Positions 36,145 through 43,677 of a DNA stretch of 64,000 nucleotides are shown here, in pieces. The stretch's first letter is position 1. Each line of letters starts with the position of its first letter. The DNA is taken from the NCBI GenBank assembly GCA_011525915.1, contig WYBM01000102.1, forward strand, positions 28,892-92,891, in the 5' to 3' direction. The notes beneath the pieces are model-generated. The model saw nothing but the letters and a program-made list of their open reading frames with translations, was not told where the DNA came from and did no database searches. The position numbers and the translations under genes were made by a program. Source of the stretch: Ardenticatenaceae bacterium (GTDB taxonomy: Bacteria > Chloroflexota > Anaerolineae > Promineifilales > Promineifilaceae).

Positions 36145-38088
36145 ATGCCCGGCAAAGATCATACATTTACAACTCTGTGGGCAGCCATCGGTCTGCCTGC
36201 GCTCACCATGCTGTTTGGCATTCAGATTTTACGGGCGTTGTTCCCGCTGCTGCTATACGTCTTGGGTGATAGGATGGGCTGGACGGCCATTGGCATTGGC
36301 GCGCTGGCACTGCTTGTCTTCACCCTCGGCTTTTTGGCGGAACTATTCCGGCGGCTGTTAGGCTCACGCGTTTTACTCATCGTCACCGTTGCTGGCGTGG
36401 CCATCGTGCGGCTGGCGCTGCAACTTTGGCCAGACGCCCCCCTGGCTTACCTCATCTTGAGCATCATCGGTGCCGTCTGTTTTGTCTTGTTTTTCCCCGT
36501 CTACCTGGCAGCGTTACGGCCGTGCCCACCACCGGAGATGGTTAAATTCGGCTACGGCCTGGAACTAGGCCTTCTGTTGGCCATCCTCTTGAACGGCCTG
36601 TACAACACCTATGAATTTAACTGGCAGCCCGGCGTGGCCAATGCCGTCACCGCGCTGGGGCTGGTTTTGCTGCAAGTGAGCTGCCTGGCCAGGGTATTGT
36701 CTCAACTGCCGCCCACGCCTCAAGACCAGGATGCGCCCTTCAAAAGCGCCCTGCCCTGGGCCATGATAGGGCCATTTATCTTTTTACAACTGCTCGTCTT
36801 TCTGAATCTGGCGCAGCTTTCGGCCAGCGCCGGCTGGCAGCTGCCCATCACCTTAGCCTTGGCTACTGTGGCCGGGCTGGTAGGGTTGGGCGCGGCTGGC
36901 TTTGTGGCCAGCCGCGGTATGGGGTTGATTGGCGTGCTCGTGGCCAGCGCTATTTTGCTCACCTTGGCCCTTATGGCCAACAACGCCCCCTGGAGCACGG
37001 CCGTGACCCTGATCCTTAGCCAGGGCATATTGGGCGGCCTGTTGATGCTGGTCTTGTTAAACACACGCGGCGGTGACGGCCGTGCTCACACCATCCGCAA
37101 CATCACCATTGCCAACGGCATGGGCTGGCTTTTGCTTGTCATCTTCATTTTCCTCTATTATGCCGGGTATCAACTGCCCCTGTTTCCCAACACCGTACTA
37201 CCGCCAGCCGCCGCTTTGCTGATCATTCTGGCGGCGCTGGCCGCCAGCCGCCAACTACCCTCAGAAGGGCGACAAACCCCGCCGTTTGTTTTTCGTGGCA
37301 CCCTCCTTTTGGTGGTGGTGGCGGCGGCCATCGTCGTTTTTAAATATGTTACCTGGAGCACACCCACGGCCGTGACACCCTCCGGTGGCCCGGTACGGGT
37401 CATGACGTATAACCTGCATAACGGTGTCAACCCCTGGGGTCAGCTCAACCTGGAAGCCCTGGCCAGAGCCATCGAAGCCCAAAATCCGGACGTGGTGGCT
37501 TTGCAAGAAGTGTCACGCGGCTGGATCATCAATGGCTCAACTGATATGCTGCAATGGCTGGGCCAACGACTGGGTATGCCTTACGTCTGGAACCCAACGG
37601 AAGGAGACACATGGGGCAACGCCATCTTCAGCCGCTATCCCATCATCGCCAGCGAGGCCCACGCCCTGCCGCCTGATGATTTGCTGCTGCATCGCGGCTT
37701 CATTCTGGCTCAGATTGATATAGGTGCCGCGGCCCCCCTGAATATTATTGACACCCATTACCACCATTTAGAAGAAGACAGCGGCATCCGGGTGGTGCAA
37801 TCACAGGCTATCTTGGCATTCTGGCAAGAACGGCCAACCACTCTACTTGTCGGTGACCTGAATGCCGGGCCTGACAGCCCAGAGATGATCATGCTGCATG
37901 ACGCCGGTTTTATAGATGCCATCACCGCAGCCGGGATCATCCCTGGCTATACCTACTCTTCCACCAACCCGGACAGGCGTCTGGATTATATCTGGTATAC
38001 GGCTGATCTAACCGCTGCCAACGTACTCATTACCACAGACACCGCTTCTGATCATCTAGGGGTGGCGGCCACCATTTCTATGGAGTGA
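36145..38088 (+). CDS. Multi-spanning membrane protein with endonuclease/exonuclease/phosphatase domain
   Basis: 647 aa. The first ~410 residues are about twelve hydrophobic segments. The C-terminal ~230 residues are an EEP-fold domain: VMTYNLHNGVNPWG, PDVVALQEVSRGW (Glu metal ligand), GNAIFSRYPI, IDTHYHH, LLVGDLNAGPDS (DxN), RLDYIWY and SDHLGVAATI (catalytic Asp-His). The catalytic residues are complete, so it should hydrolyse a phosphodiester or phosphomonoester. The domain probably faces outward after the last membrane segment, as in sphingomyelinase- or phosphatase-like members. AAAGGAGGG lies upstream. Confidence 0.85.
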   Translation: MPGKDHTFTTLWAAIGLPALTMLFGIQILRALFPLLLYVLGDRMGWTAIGIGALALLVFTLGFLAELFRRLLGSRVLLIVTVAGVAIVRLALQLWPDAPLAYLILSIIGAVCFVLFFPVYLAALRPCPPPEMVKFGYGLELGLLLAILLNGLYNTYEFNWQPGVANAVTALGLVLLQVSCLARVLSQLPPTPQDQDAPFKSALPWAMIGPFIFLQLLVFLNLAQLSASAGWQLPITLALATVAGLVGLGAAGFVASRGMGLIGVLVASAILLTLALMANNAPWSTAVTLILSQGILGGLLMLVLLNTRGGDGRAHTIRNITIANGMGWLLLVIFIFLYYAGYQLPLFPNTVLPPAAALLIILAALAASRQLPSEGRQTPPFVFRGTLLLVVVAAAIVVFKYVTWSTPTAVTPSGGPVRVMTYNLHNGVNPWGQLNLEALARAIEAQNPDVVALQEVSRGWIINGSTDMLQWLGQRLGMPYVWNPTEGDTWGNAIFSRYPIIASEAHALPPDDLLLHRGFILAQIDIGAAAPLNIIDTHYHHLEEDSGIRVVQSQAILAFWQERPTTLLVGDLNAGPDSPEMIMLHDAGFIDAITAAGIIPGYTYSSTNPDRRLDYIWYTADLTAANVLITTDTASDHLGVAATISME

Positions 38089-38110
38089 TCACGGCACTGA
38101 ATGGTATCTA

Positions 38111-38452
38111 TCATTGCTGTTTCCATACCATTACCAACACCCGGTTGAAGAAAAAGGTAATGCCCAGGGCGGCGGCTAGCAACGGCCGTTCTGCCGCTGC
38201 TAATGCAGCCACACCCCACCCAAAGAGAATAATCTCCAGCCCCAAACGCCACGGTTCTGGCAGCCGTCGCCATGCTTTGGGGGCCACAAACAGACCCCAC
38301 ACTCCGGCCACCAGCAGCGGCGCGCCAATACCGGCCGCCATGCGCACAGGCCAGCCGCCGTCCAGTTGGAATCCGCCATAACTCACTGCGGCCAACAAGC
38401 ATAATTCCACCACAAAACGCACCACCAGGTTAAACGCCTTTACAACAGCCAT
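38111..38452 (-). CDS. YrdB-like (DUF2568) small membrane protein
   Basis: 113 aa, four hydrophobic segments. The pattern NLVVRFVVELCLLAAVSYGGFQ ... GAPLLVAGVWGLFVAPKAWRRLPEPWRLGLEIILFG ... NRVLVMVW matches the YrdB/DUF2568 family of four-helix membrane proteins. No function is known. Convergent with the EEP gene and 36 bp downstream of the TetR gene in the same direction, so it may be the last gene of the metallo-hydrolase/TetR operon. Confidence 0.72.
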   Translation of the reverse strand: MAVVKAFNLVVRFVVELCLLAAVSYGGFQLDGGWPVRMAAGIGAPLLVAGVWGLFVAPKAWRRLPEPWRLGLEIILFGWGVAALAAAERPLLAAALGITFFFNRVLVMVWKQQ

Positions 38453-38488
38453 GTCCCTAACGCCTCCACATACTTACGAGACTGCGTC

Positions 38489-39076
38489 TCACGCCTCTAA
38501 AGCTGAATCTGTCACGGCATCAATACCATCCAGATAGGCTTTCACCAGCCGCTCAAAACTCTCATCGCGATCAAGGGGCATCATGTACCCCTCGGCCATC
38601 TCCAACAAGGTGAAGCCGTGTAAGATGGCCCGCAGCCCACGAATGGCGTGAATGGCGTCATCACCATATAAACCCAGAGAAGCCAACAGCAGCAGCAGCA
38701 TGTGTATCAGTTCCTGAGATAACACGGTCAGTTCCTTGTCGTTTGGGTCTGGCGCCCCAATAGTGAGCGAATAAATGCCCGGGTGTGCTTGCGCAAAACG
38801 GCGGTAGGTACAGGCCACAGCTTCTAGCGCTGGCCGCCCTACCAACCCGGCAGAGGCCCGGCGCAGGTCTTCTAACAACTGCCTCAAAGCAGCCACGGCC
38901 ATGCCGTGCTGTAAATCCTCCAGGCTGGCCACGTGGTTGTATAAAGAAGGCGTCCGAATATCCAACGCCCGCGCCAGAGCGGTAAGTGATACGGCCGTCA
39001 CGCTGCCGGCACTGTCAGCCATTTCTATTGCTCTGGCAATGACCAACTCCCTGTCAAGCCATCTGCGTTTGCCCAT
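38489..39076 (-). CDS. TetR/AcrR family repressor with WHG-type C-terminal domain
   Basis: 195 aa. HTH region: IARAIEMADSAGSVTAVSLTALARALDIRTPSLYNHVASLEDL, with the usual TPSLYNHV recognition helix. The C-terminal part (ALEAVACTYRRFAQAHPGIYSLTIG ... GLRAILHGFTLLEMAEGYMMPLDRDESFERLVKAYLDGID) fits the TetR_C_33/WHG ligand domain. The start overlaps the metallo-hydrolase stop by 23 bp, so it is translationally coupled. It probably represses its own operon through the twin palindromes at 39789-39828. Confidence 0.88.
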   Translation of the reverse strand: MGKRRWLDRELVIARAIEMADSAGSVTAVSLTALARALDIRTPSLYNHVASLEDLQHGMAVAALRQLLEDLRRASAGLVGRPALEAVACTYRRFAQAHPGIYSLTIGAPDPNDKELTVLSQELIHMLLLLLASLGLYGDDAIHAIRGLRAILHGFTLLEMAEGYMMPLDRDESFERLVKAYLDGIDAVTDSALEA

Positions 39077-39770
39077 TCACCATTTTCTCCGCCACCTGAA
39101 TAGCCGCATTCATAGACGCCAGCGGGCCTTCCAACACCCGACCATGGCCCACTGCCAACCGAGCCGGGGTTAAGGCATGCAGCGCAACGGCCGTCGCCAG
39201 CGCCGTGGGTAAATGCCAGGTGGCCATAGCTGGAAAGGGAAACAACCAGCGGCGCACACCGGCCACGGCCGTACCTGCCTGCGTTTGGAAAGCATCACCG
39301 GCGATCAAAGAGCCATCTCGCTCGTCATAAAAAGCGACCTGGTCAGGTGTGTGTCCCGGTGCTGCCACTACCCGCAGTGAACCAAGCATGTCGCCCGCCT
39401 GCAGCAGACGGGTCGCCTTTGTGGTGCGGTTAACAAAGCTGCCGCGTAATTTTGCCTGCGGTTCATCAGCCTTTAGGTCACGCTGGCCTTGCAAGAAGGC
39501 GGCCGTGCGCGCCGTAAAGGCAACCTCTGCCTCCGGCAGCTGGGCACATACCGCATCCAACGAGCCGGCGTGGTCGGCGTGGGCATGGGTCAGCGTCACG
39601 CGGGTGATAGGCAGGCCAACACCCTGCGCCGCCTGCAAAATGCCCCGGCCGCTGCCACTCATATTGGTATCAATCAGGGTCAGACCCTCTGCTTCACGGA
39701 CCAGGTAACAGTTAAAAGCCCCCAGACGGGTCAACTGCCACAGGTTTTGGCCATGTTGTGTTACTTTCAT
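39054..39770 (-). CDS. MBL-fold metallo-hydrolase
   Basis: 238 aa. The zinc-binding motif THAHADHAGSLD (HxHxDH) is intact, followed by VAAPGHTPDQVAFYD (third His) and LIAGDAF (bridging Asp) and a late GHGRVLEGP (final His). This is a soluble MBL hydrolase (glyoxalase II / lactonase-like range); the substrate is unknown. AAGGAG lies 10 nt upstream. It is the first gene of an operon with the TetR repressor, whose ligand is perhaps its substrate or product. Confidence 0.88.
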   Translation of the reverse strand: MKVTQHGQNLWQLTRLGAFNCYLVREAEGLTLIDTNMSGSGRGILQAAQGVGLPITRVTLTHAHADHAGSLDAVCAQLPEAEVAFTARTAAFLQGQRDLKADEPQAKLRGSFVNRTTKATRLLQAGDMLGSLRVVAAPGHTPDQVAFYDERDGSLIAGDAFQTQAGTAVAGVRRWLFPFPAMATWHLPTALATAVALHALTPARLAVGHGRVLEGPLASMNAAIQVAEKMVNGQTQMA

Positions 39771-39788
39771 CGTCGAAATTCTCCTTAC

Positions 39789-39828
39789 AAACTAATCTTA
39801 TTAGTTTATAAACTAATATCATTAGTTT
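39789..39828. promoter_or_regulatory. Twin 19-bp operators for the TetR repressor
   Basis: Two perfect palindromes: AAACTAAT-CTT-ATTAGTTT (39789-39807) and AAACTAAT-ATC-ATTAGTTT (39810-39828). Centres are 21 bp apart, two helical turns, so two dimers would bind the same DNA face. Site 2 fills the promoter spacer and site 1 overlaps the transcription start. Confidence 0.88.
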
Positions 39829-39833
39829 GTCAA
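39805..39833 (-). promoter_or_regulatory. Promoter of the MBL hydrolase / TetR operon
   Basis: Minus strand TTGACA (39833-39828), exactly 17 bp, TATAAA (39810-39805): nearly consensus sigma-70-type. The start would fall near 39798, inside operator 1, leaving a ~28 nt leader with AAGGAG. Confidence 0.85.
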
Positions 39834-39970
39834 GAGGTAAACAGCCCATTATCAACTTTCAAAGAACTGGGCTAAACCATGATGTCTTTGCTTCGCAGCC
39901 ACTTTTTAGGCAATTTGTCTATGAAATAGCACCCATTCTCAGCAAAGGTATCCAAAGTTTTTCACGGCCG

Positions 39971-39998
39971 TTGACGTCTGCCATTTCTTTGTTACCAT
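39971..39998 (+). promoter_or_regulatory. Possible promoter of the arg leader
   Basis: TTGACG (39971-39976), 16 bp, TACCAT (39993-39998). The -10 is weak. If used, transcription begins only a few bases before the leader ATG at 40009, which would explain the absence of a Shine-Dalgarno there. Confidence 0.35.
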
Positions 39999-40008
39999 TC
40001 TGCCCACG

Positions 40009-40092
40009 ATGAACTATTCTGTGAACCATATTGCCTCTTGGCTTATCCGCCGCCGTAGCCAGACCATAGGTCTGGATGTTGAGGTTGCTTAA
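40009..40092 (+). CDS. Arginine leader peptide (27 aa) of the argC attenuator
   Basis: A short ORF from ATG 40009 to TAA 40090-40092. Residues 11-18 read WLIRRRSQ: three consecutive arginine codons CGC CGC CGT at 40048-40056. The first strand of a hairpin (CCAGACC, 40059-40065) begins two bases after the Arg codons, so a ribosome stalled there would cover it. The ORF lies 91 bp upstream of argC, before a perfect terminator. No Shine-Dalgarno is seen; the transcript may be leaderless. Arg-codon clusters in leader ORFs are the hallmark of amino-acid attenuators. That the peptide is translated is inference. Confidence 0.75.
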   Translation: MNYSVNHIASWLIRRRSQTIGLDVEVA

Positions 40093-40164
40093 GTTCACAA
40101 ACAGATGAACGAACGAAGGCCAACCGCCAGACCCATACCAAGAGGGGTCTGGCGGTTTTTTTTT
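40059..40164 (+). promoter_or_regulatory. Transcription attenuator of the argC operon (terminator/antiterminator)
   Basis: Strand 1 CCAGACC (40059-40065), strand 2 GGTCTGG (40069-40075), strand 3 CCAGACC (40127-40133) inside the left terminator arm, strand 4 in the right arm. 1:2 and 3:4 can coexist (terminated state); 2:3 excludes the terminator (read-through). The 2:3 helix can be extended by GGTTG (40083-40087) with CAACC (40121-40125) and GTTC (40093-40096) with GAAC (40111-40114). Arg starvation stalls the ribosome on 40048-40056, masks strand 1 and frees strand 2. Textbook layout; the mechanism is inferred. Confidence 0.78.
40122..40164 (+). terminator. Intrinsic terminator upstream of argC
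   Basis: Perfect 13-bp stem AACCGCCAGACCC / GGGTCTGGCGGTT (40122-40134 and 40145-40157), 10-nt loop, and nine T (40156-40164). It ends 19 bp before the argC start, so it must be bypassed for argC expression from an upstream promoter. Confidence 0.93.
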
Positions 40165-40183
40165 GCAGATTGGAGATTGAGCC

Positions 40184-41206
40184 ATGATTAAAGCTGGGAT
40201 TTTTGGAGCAACAGGGTATACCGGGCACGCATTGGTGCAGATTTTAGCCAGGCATCCGGACGTTCACCTGCAATTCGCCACGTCACAATCATTTGCCGGG
40301 CAGGCGCTGACGGCCGTGTACCCTCAGGCGCCCCCTCTGCCGCTCATTGACGAGGCAGAGGCCCCCCTGGAGACGGTGGATGTGGTCTTTTTGTGCCTGC
40401 CACACGCAGCAGCGGCAGCCACGGCCGTGCGCGCGCTGCAGGCAGGCAGCAAAGTAATTGACCTCAGTGCTGACTTTCGCCTGGCCGACCCTTCTGTCTA
40501 CGCGCAATGGTATGGTCGGGAACATCCGGCGCCGGAACTGCTGGGCACGGCCGTGTATGGCCTGACGGAATGGGCGCGTGACCAACTGCCGGGGGCTGAC
40601 CTGGTAGCCGTGCCCGGCTGTTACCCCACCAGTGTGCTGTTGGGCTTACGGCCGCTGCTGCAGCGGCCGCTGCCTACAGACTACCTCTCCATGACTGGTC
40701 CCATCATCGCCGACAGCAAATCCGGCGTCTCCGGCGCCGGCCGGCCAGCCACCGACGCTACCCACTTTATGAATGTCAATGATAACTTCGCCCCCTATAA
40801 AATTGGCCGCGCCCACCGTCACCTGCCAGAAATGGAGCAGATCATCAGCTGGTGGCAGGCCGATGCCCCACCGCTCATCTTCTCACCACACCTGCTGCCT
40901 GTGCCCCGCGGCATCCTCTCTACCCTTTACGTCACCATAGCCGGGGAGTGGACGCTGAGCGACGTAGCCGCTCTGTATACGGAGATGTATGCTGGTGAGC
41001 CATTTGTATGCCTGCTGCCGCCGGGCCAGGTGGCCACCCTGGCCCATGTGACCCACACCAACAAATGTGTCATCGGTCTGGCCCAGGCCGGCGCCACCCT
41101 GATCATCACCGTGGCCATCGACAATTTGCTAAAAGGCGCGGCCGGGCAGGCGGTACAAAACATGAATGTTGTCTTTCAACTTGATGAGACAACGGGGTTG
41201 ATCTGA
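40184..41206 (+). CDS. argC: N-acetyl-gamma-glutamyl-phosphate reductase
   Basis: 340 aa, full length. NADP-binding GIFGATGYTGHALVQIL at the N-terminus, DVVFLCLPHAAA, catalytic cysteine in VPGCYPTSVLLGLRPLL (~residue 146), SGVSGAGR, and late HRHLPEMEQII and VPRGILSTLYV. It catalyses the NADPH-dependent reduction of N-acetylglutamyl-5-phosphate to the semialdehyde, the third step of ornithine/arginine synthesis, in the cytoplasm. GGAG at 40172-40175 supplies the ribosome binding site. First structural gene after the attenuator. Confidence 0.96.
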   Translation: MIKAGIFGATGYTGHALVQILARHPDVHLQFATSQSFAGQALTAVYPQAPPLPLIDEAEAPLETVDVVFLCLPHAAAAATAVRALQAGSKVIDLSADFRLADPSVYAQWYGREHPAPELLGTAVYGLTEWARDQLPGADLVAVPGCYPTSVLLGLRPLLQRPLPTDYLSMTGPIIADSKSGVSGAGRPATDATHFMNVNDNFAPYKIGRAHRHLPEMEQIISWWQADAPPLIFSPHLLPVPRGILSTLYVTIAGEWTLSDVAALYTEMYAGEPFVCLLPPGQVATLAHVTHTNKCVIGLAQAGATLIITVAIDNLLKGAAGQAVQNMNVVFQLDETTGLI

Positions 41207-41243
41207 CATGACGGCCGTAACTATTACCCTGGAAGACTCTTCG

Positions 41244-41316
41244 GTATTCAGTTGTCAGTGATCAGTTGGGTGTTTTTCTGGACTGATGACTGGACACTGA
41301 TGACTGATTACCTGGC
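41244..41316. repeat. CAGT/ACTG-word palindrome, copy 2 (family A)
   Basis: ATTCAGTTGTCAGTGATCAGTTGGG at left; TCTGGACTGATGACTG and CACTGATGACTGATTACC at right. Close match to the copy before the dynamin gene, including the right flank GATTACYTGGYAAAAG. It interrupts the argC-argB gap (180 bp). Confidence 0.7.
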
Positions 41317-41386
41317 AAAAGTTCAAGTTGTTTTGAACGAACCACAAGAAATCTAAGGAGTAAAGGCCTAGGCCAGGAGCATGCTT

Positions 41387-42136
41387 ATGCAAGTCATTAA
41401 AGTTGGTGGGAATGAACTGGATGACCCGGCATTTTTGGCCGGGCTGGCACACGGCATACAGCACATTCAGCTGCAAACAGGACAAACGGCCGTCATCGTG
41501 CACGGTGGTGGTAAAGCCATTGCTTCTCTACAGAGCCGGTTGGGTATTGTCTCCCAAAAGGTGGACGGCTTACGCGTCACCGACGCCGAGTCGTTGATGG
41601 TGGCGGAAATGGTGTTGTCTGGGCAGAGCAACAAGCTGATTGTGCGTGCACTATTAGCCGCCGGAGTCACGGCCGTGGGTCTGTCTGGCATAGATGGCGG
41701 TGTGCTGCGCTGCCAGAAGAAGCTGCACCCGGCCGCCGACCTGGGCTACGTCGGTGAAATTGTGTCCGTGAATGTAAGCCTGATTCAACAGTTGGCAGAA
41801 CGAGGGTTTACGGCCGTGCTCTCCCCCATCTCCCTGGGCTTAGACGGCCACACTTACAACGTTAACGCCGATGAGGCGGCCAGCGCCGTGGCTAAAGCGT
41901 TAGAGGCGTCGGTGCTGAACTTTGTCTCTAATGTGCCCGGTGTGCTGCACAATGGGACCATCGTTCCCCGCCTTACCAGGACCCAGACCGAAAGCCTGAT
42001 CGCCACTGGCGTGATTACCGAAGGGATGATTCCTAAAGTGCGGGCGGCGTGCACGGCCGTGGCTCAGGGTGTGCCCCAGGCCCGGATTGTAAACCTGGCC
42101 GGATTAGCCGCTGACGGTGGCACGCTGTTCGGTTGA
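41387..42136 (+). CDS. argB: Acetylglutamate kinase
   Basis: 249 aa from ATG 41387; the ATG at 41381 is only 1 nt after AGGAG (41375-41379), whereas 41387 is 7 nt away and gives the usual start MQVIKVGGNELDD. Amino-acid kinase motifs: KVGGNE, VIVHGGGKAI, GLSGIDGG, YNVNADEAASAVAKAL, FVSNVPGVL and GVITEGMIPKV. It phosphorylates N-acetylglutamate with ATP, the second pathway step. The C-terminal part lacks an N-terminal arginine-binding helix, so strong arginine feedback inhibition is not expected; that fits control at another level. Confidence 0.94.
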   Translation: MQVIKVGGNELDDPAFLAGLAHGIQHIQLQTGQTAVIVHGGGKAIASLQSRLGIVSQKVDGLRVTDAESLMVAEMVLSGQSNKLIVRALLAAGVTAVGLSGIDGGVLRCQKKLHPAADLGYVGEIVSVNVSLIQQLAERGFTAVLSPISLGLDGHTYNVNADEAASAVAKALEASVLNFVSNVPGVLHNGTIVPRLTRTQTESLIATGVITEGMIPKVRAACTAVAQGVPQARIVNLAGLAADGGTLFG

Positions 42137-42160
42137 CATTTAATAGGAAATGGTTGGAGT

Positions 42161-43174
42161 ATGACACGTAGACTCAGGCCCGACATTAACCGCATAACCC
42201 GGCGTCTCCTGGCCTCTTTCGGGATGAGCCTGCTTTCCCTGCTGGCGCTCGAAGGATTGGTACGCTGGTGGGGATACGCTGAACATTATATTTATGATCC
42301 TATTTATATGCCTTACCCGGCATCTGATGACATTGCTTACGTACATACCCCCAACCTGGAATCAGTCCGGGCACGGGGGGAGATCTTTATCCAGACCGAC
42401 AGCCTGGGACTTCGGGCCGATGTTCCCGGCAAAACCTATCCCCATAAACAACCTGGTGAAATACGCATTGCCATCGCCGGTGATTCCATCACTTTCGGCG
42501 AGGGGGTGGCCGATGTCCAGGAAACCTACCCGGCAGTTCTGGAAAAGCACCTGGCAGAACAAACCGGATTACCTGTGACCGTTTTTAACTTTGGCGTCTC
42601 AGGTTACTCGGTCAGAGAGATGACGGCCACTCTTGAAAACCGGATGCTGGCATTAGAGCCTGACCTGGTGATCATGGCCATTGTGCCCCAGGACTTTGTT
42701 CTTTCACGCACTGGTGCCGTGGACCCTACCGGCTATGTTTATGACCCGCTCAACGGGCTTGTCAAAGAAAACTGGCGGCTGCGCAAACTCCTGCAAAATA
42801 TTCGGCTGTTCTATGTTCTGCGGGATATTGGGGTGAAACTGGCACCGTCTTTGGCGCAGCCACCCCTGCCAAGCGTGCCGGGTTCTTACAAATATGTGCA
42901 GAACTTTCGGGACGTCGCCGAAGCGAACCATATTCCCTACCTGATCCTCTGGCTGCCCGTTCTGCAAAGCGATAGCACCTTTAATGAATTGGTGAAGACC
43001 CAAATACTCACTGACCAGATTCATCTGCTTGACCTGTCCCATGTGCGCCATGCATTTACGGAGACAACCTTTGCGGCTAGTGCCTTTGACGGACATCCAT
43101 CCTCTCTGGTACACCAGCAGATTGCCGCGGAATTGTTGGGGCCGGCCAGGGCTGAGTTAGGTCTAAATCATTAA
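42161..43174 (+). CDS. SGNH/GDSL hydrolase-like protein with N-terminal membrane anchor
   Basis: 337 aa. One membrane segment near the N-terminus (LLASFGMSLLSLLALEGLVRWW), then an extracytoplasmic SGNH domain: AIAGDSITFGEG (Ser block I), FNFGVSGYSVREM (Gly block II), MAIVPQDF (weak block III), and FDGHPSSLVHQQIA (Asp-x-x-His block V). Family members are esterases or acyltransferases on glycans and lipids. It has no known part in arginine synthesis, yet lies 24 bp after argB in the same direction. TTGGAG precedes the ATG. Confidence 0.78.
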   Translation: MTRRLRPDINRITRRLLASFGMSLLSLLALEGLVRWWGYAEHYIYDPIYMPYPASDDIAYVHTPNLESVRARGEIFIQTDSLGLRADVPGKTYPHKQPGEIRIAIAGDSITFGEGVADVQETYPAVLEKHLAEQTGLPVTVFNFGVSGYSVREMTATLENRMLALEPDLVIMAIVPQDFVLSRTGAVDPTGYVYDPLNGLVKENWRLRKLLQNIRLFYVLRDIGVKLAPSLAQPPLPSVPGSYKYVQNFRDVAEANHIPYLILWLPVLQSDSTFNELVKTQILTDQIHLLDLSHVRHAFTETTFAASAFDGHPSSLVHQQIAAELLGPARAELGLNH

Positions 43175-43241
43175 CACAAAGATAAGGAGTTGGCTGCTCG
43201 TCCGGTATTACCCTGTTCTGGATGGAACCAGCAAAACAAAC

Positions 43242-43676
43242 ATGATCACCGAATTTACAATGAATCATTACGAAGCAGCTTTTGCGCTTTGGCAGGTTAC
43301 ACCAGGGGTGGGGCTGAGCAGTGCCGATGAACCGGCAGCCATACAAGCATACCTGGCACGCAACCCTGGTACAAGTTTTGTGGCCCTGGATCAGGACCGC
43401 CTGGTAGGTACGATTTTGTGTGGGCATGACGGCCGTCGTGGGTTTATCCATCACCTGGCCGTGGATCAGGCGTATCGGCGGCGGGGCATTGCCACACAGT
43501 TAGTGGCCCGGGGGCTGGCCGCGCTGCACACTACGGGTATTCAAAAGTGTCACCTTTTTATCTTTGGCGGCAACCAAATGGGTGTCGCCTTCTGGCAAAA
43601 CAACGGTTGGGAACTGCGGCAAGACGTCCGCATCATGTCTAAGTCTATGGAATTTGACGATGGGAGTAGTTGTTAA
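43242..43676 (+). CDS. GNAT family N-acetyltransferase (YpeA-like)
   Basis: 144 aa. Motif A IHHLAVDQAYRRRGIATQLVARGLAAL and C-terminal IFGGNQMGVAFWQNNGWELRQDVRIMSK resemble YpeA/RimI-like enzymes. N-acetyltransferases of this kind can be tied to arginine pathways, but the better N-acetylglutamate synthase candidate is two genes downstream. The stop TAA is 1 nt before the argD ATG, so it belongs to the operon. No clear Shine-Dalgarno. Substrate unknown. Confidence 0.8.
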   Translation: MITEFTMNHYEAAFALWQVTPGVGLSSADEPAAIQAYLARNPGTSFVALDQDRLVGTILCGHDGRRGFIHHLAVDQAYRRRGIATQLVARGLAALHTTGIQKCHLFIFGGNQMGVAFWQNNGWELRQDVRIMSKSMEFDDGSSC

Positions 43677-43677
43677 G

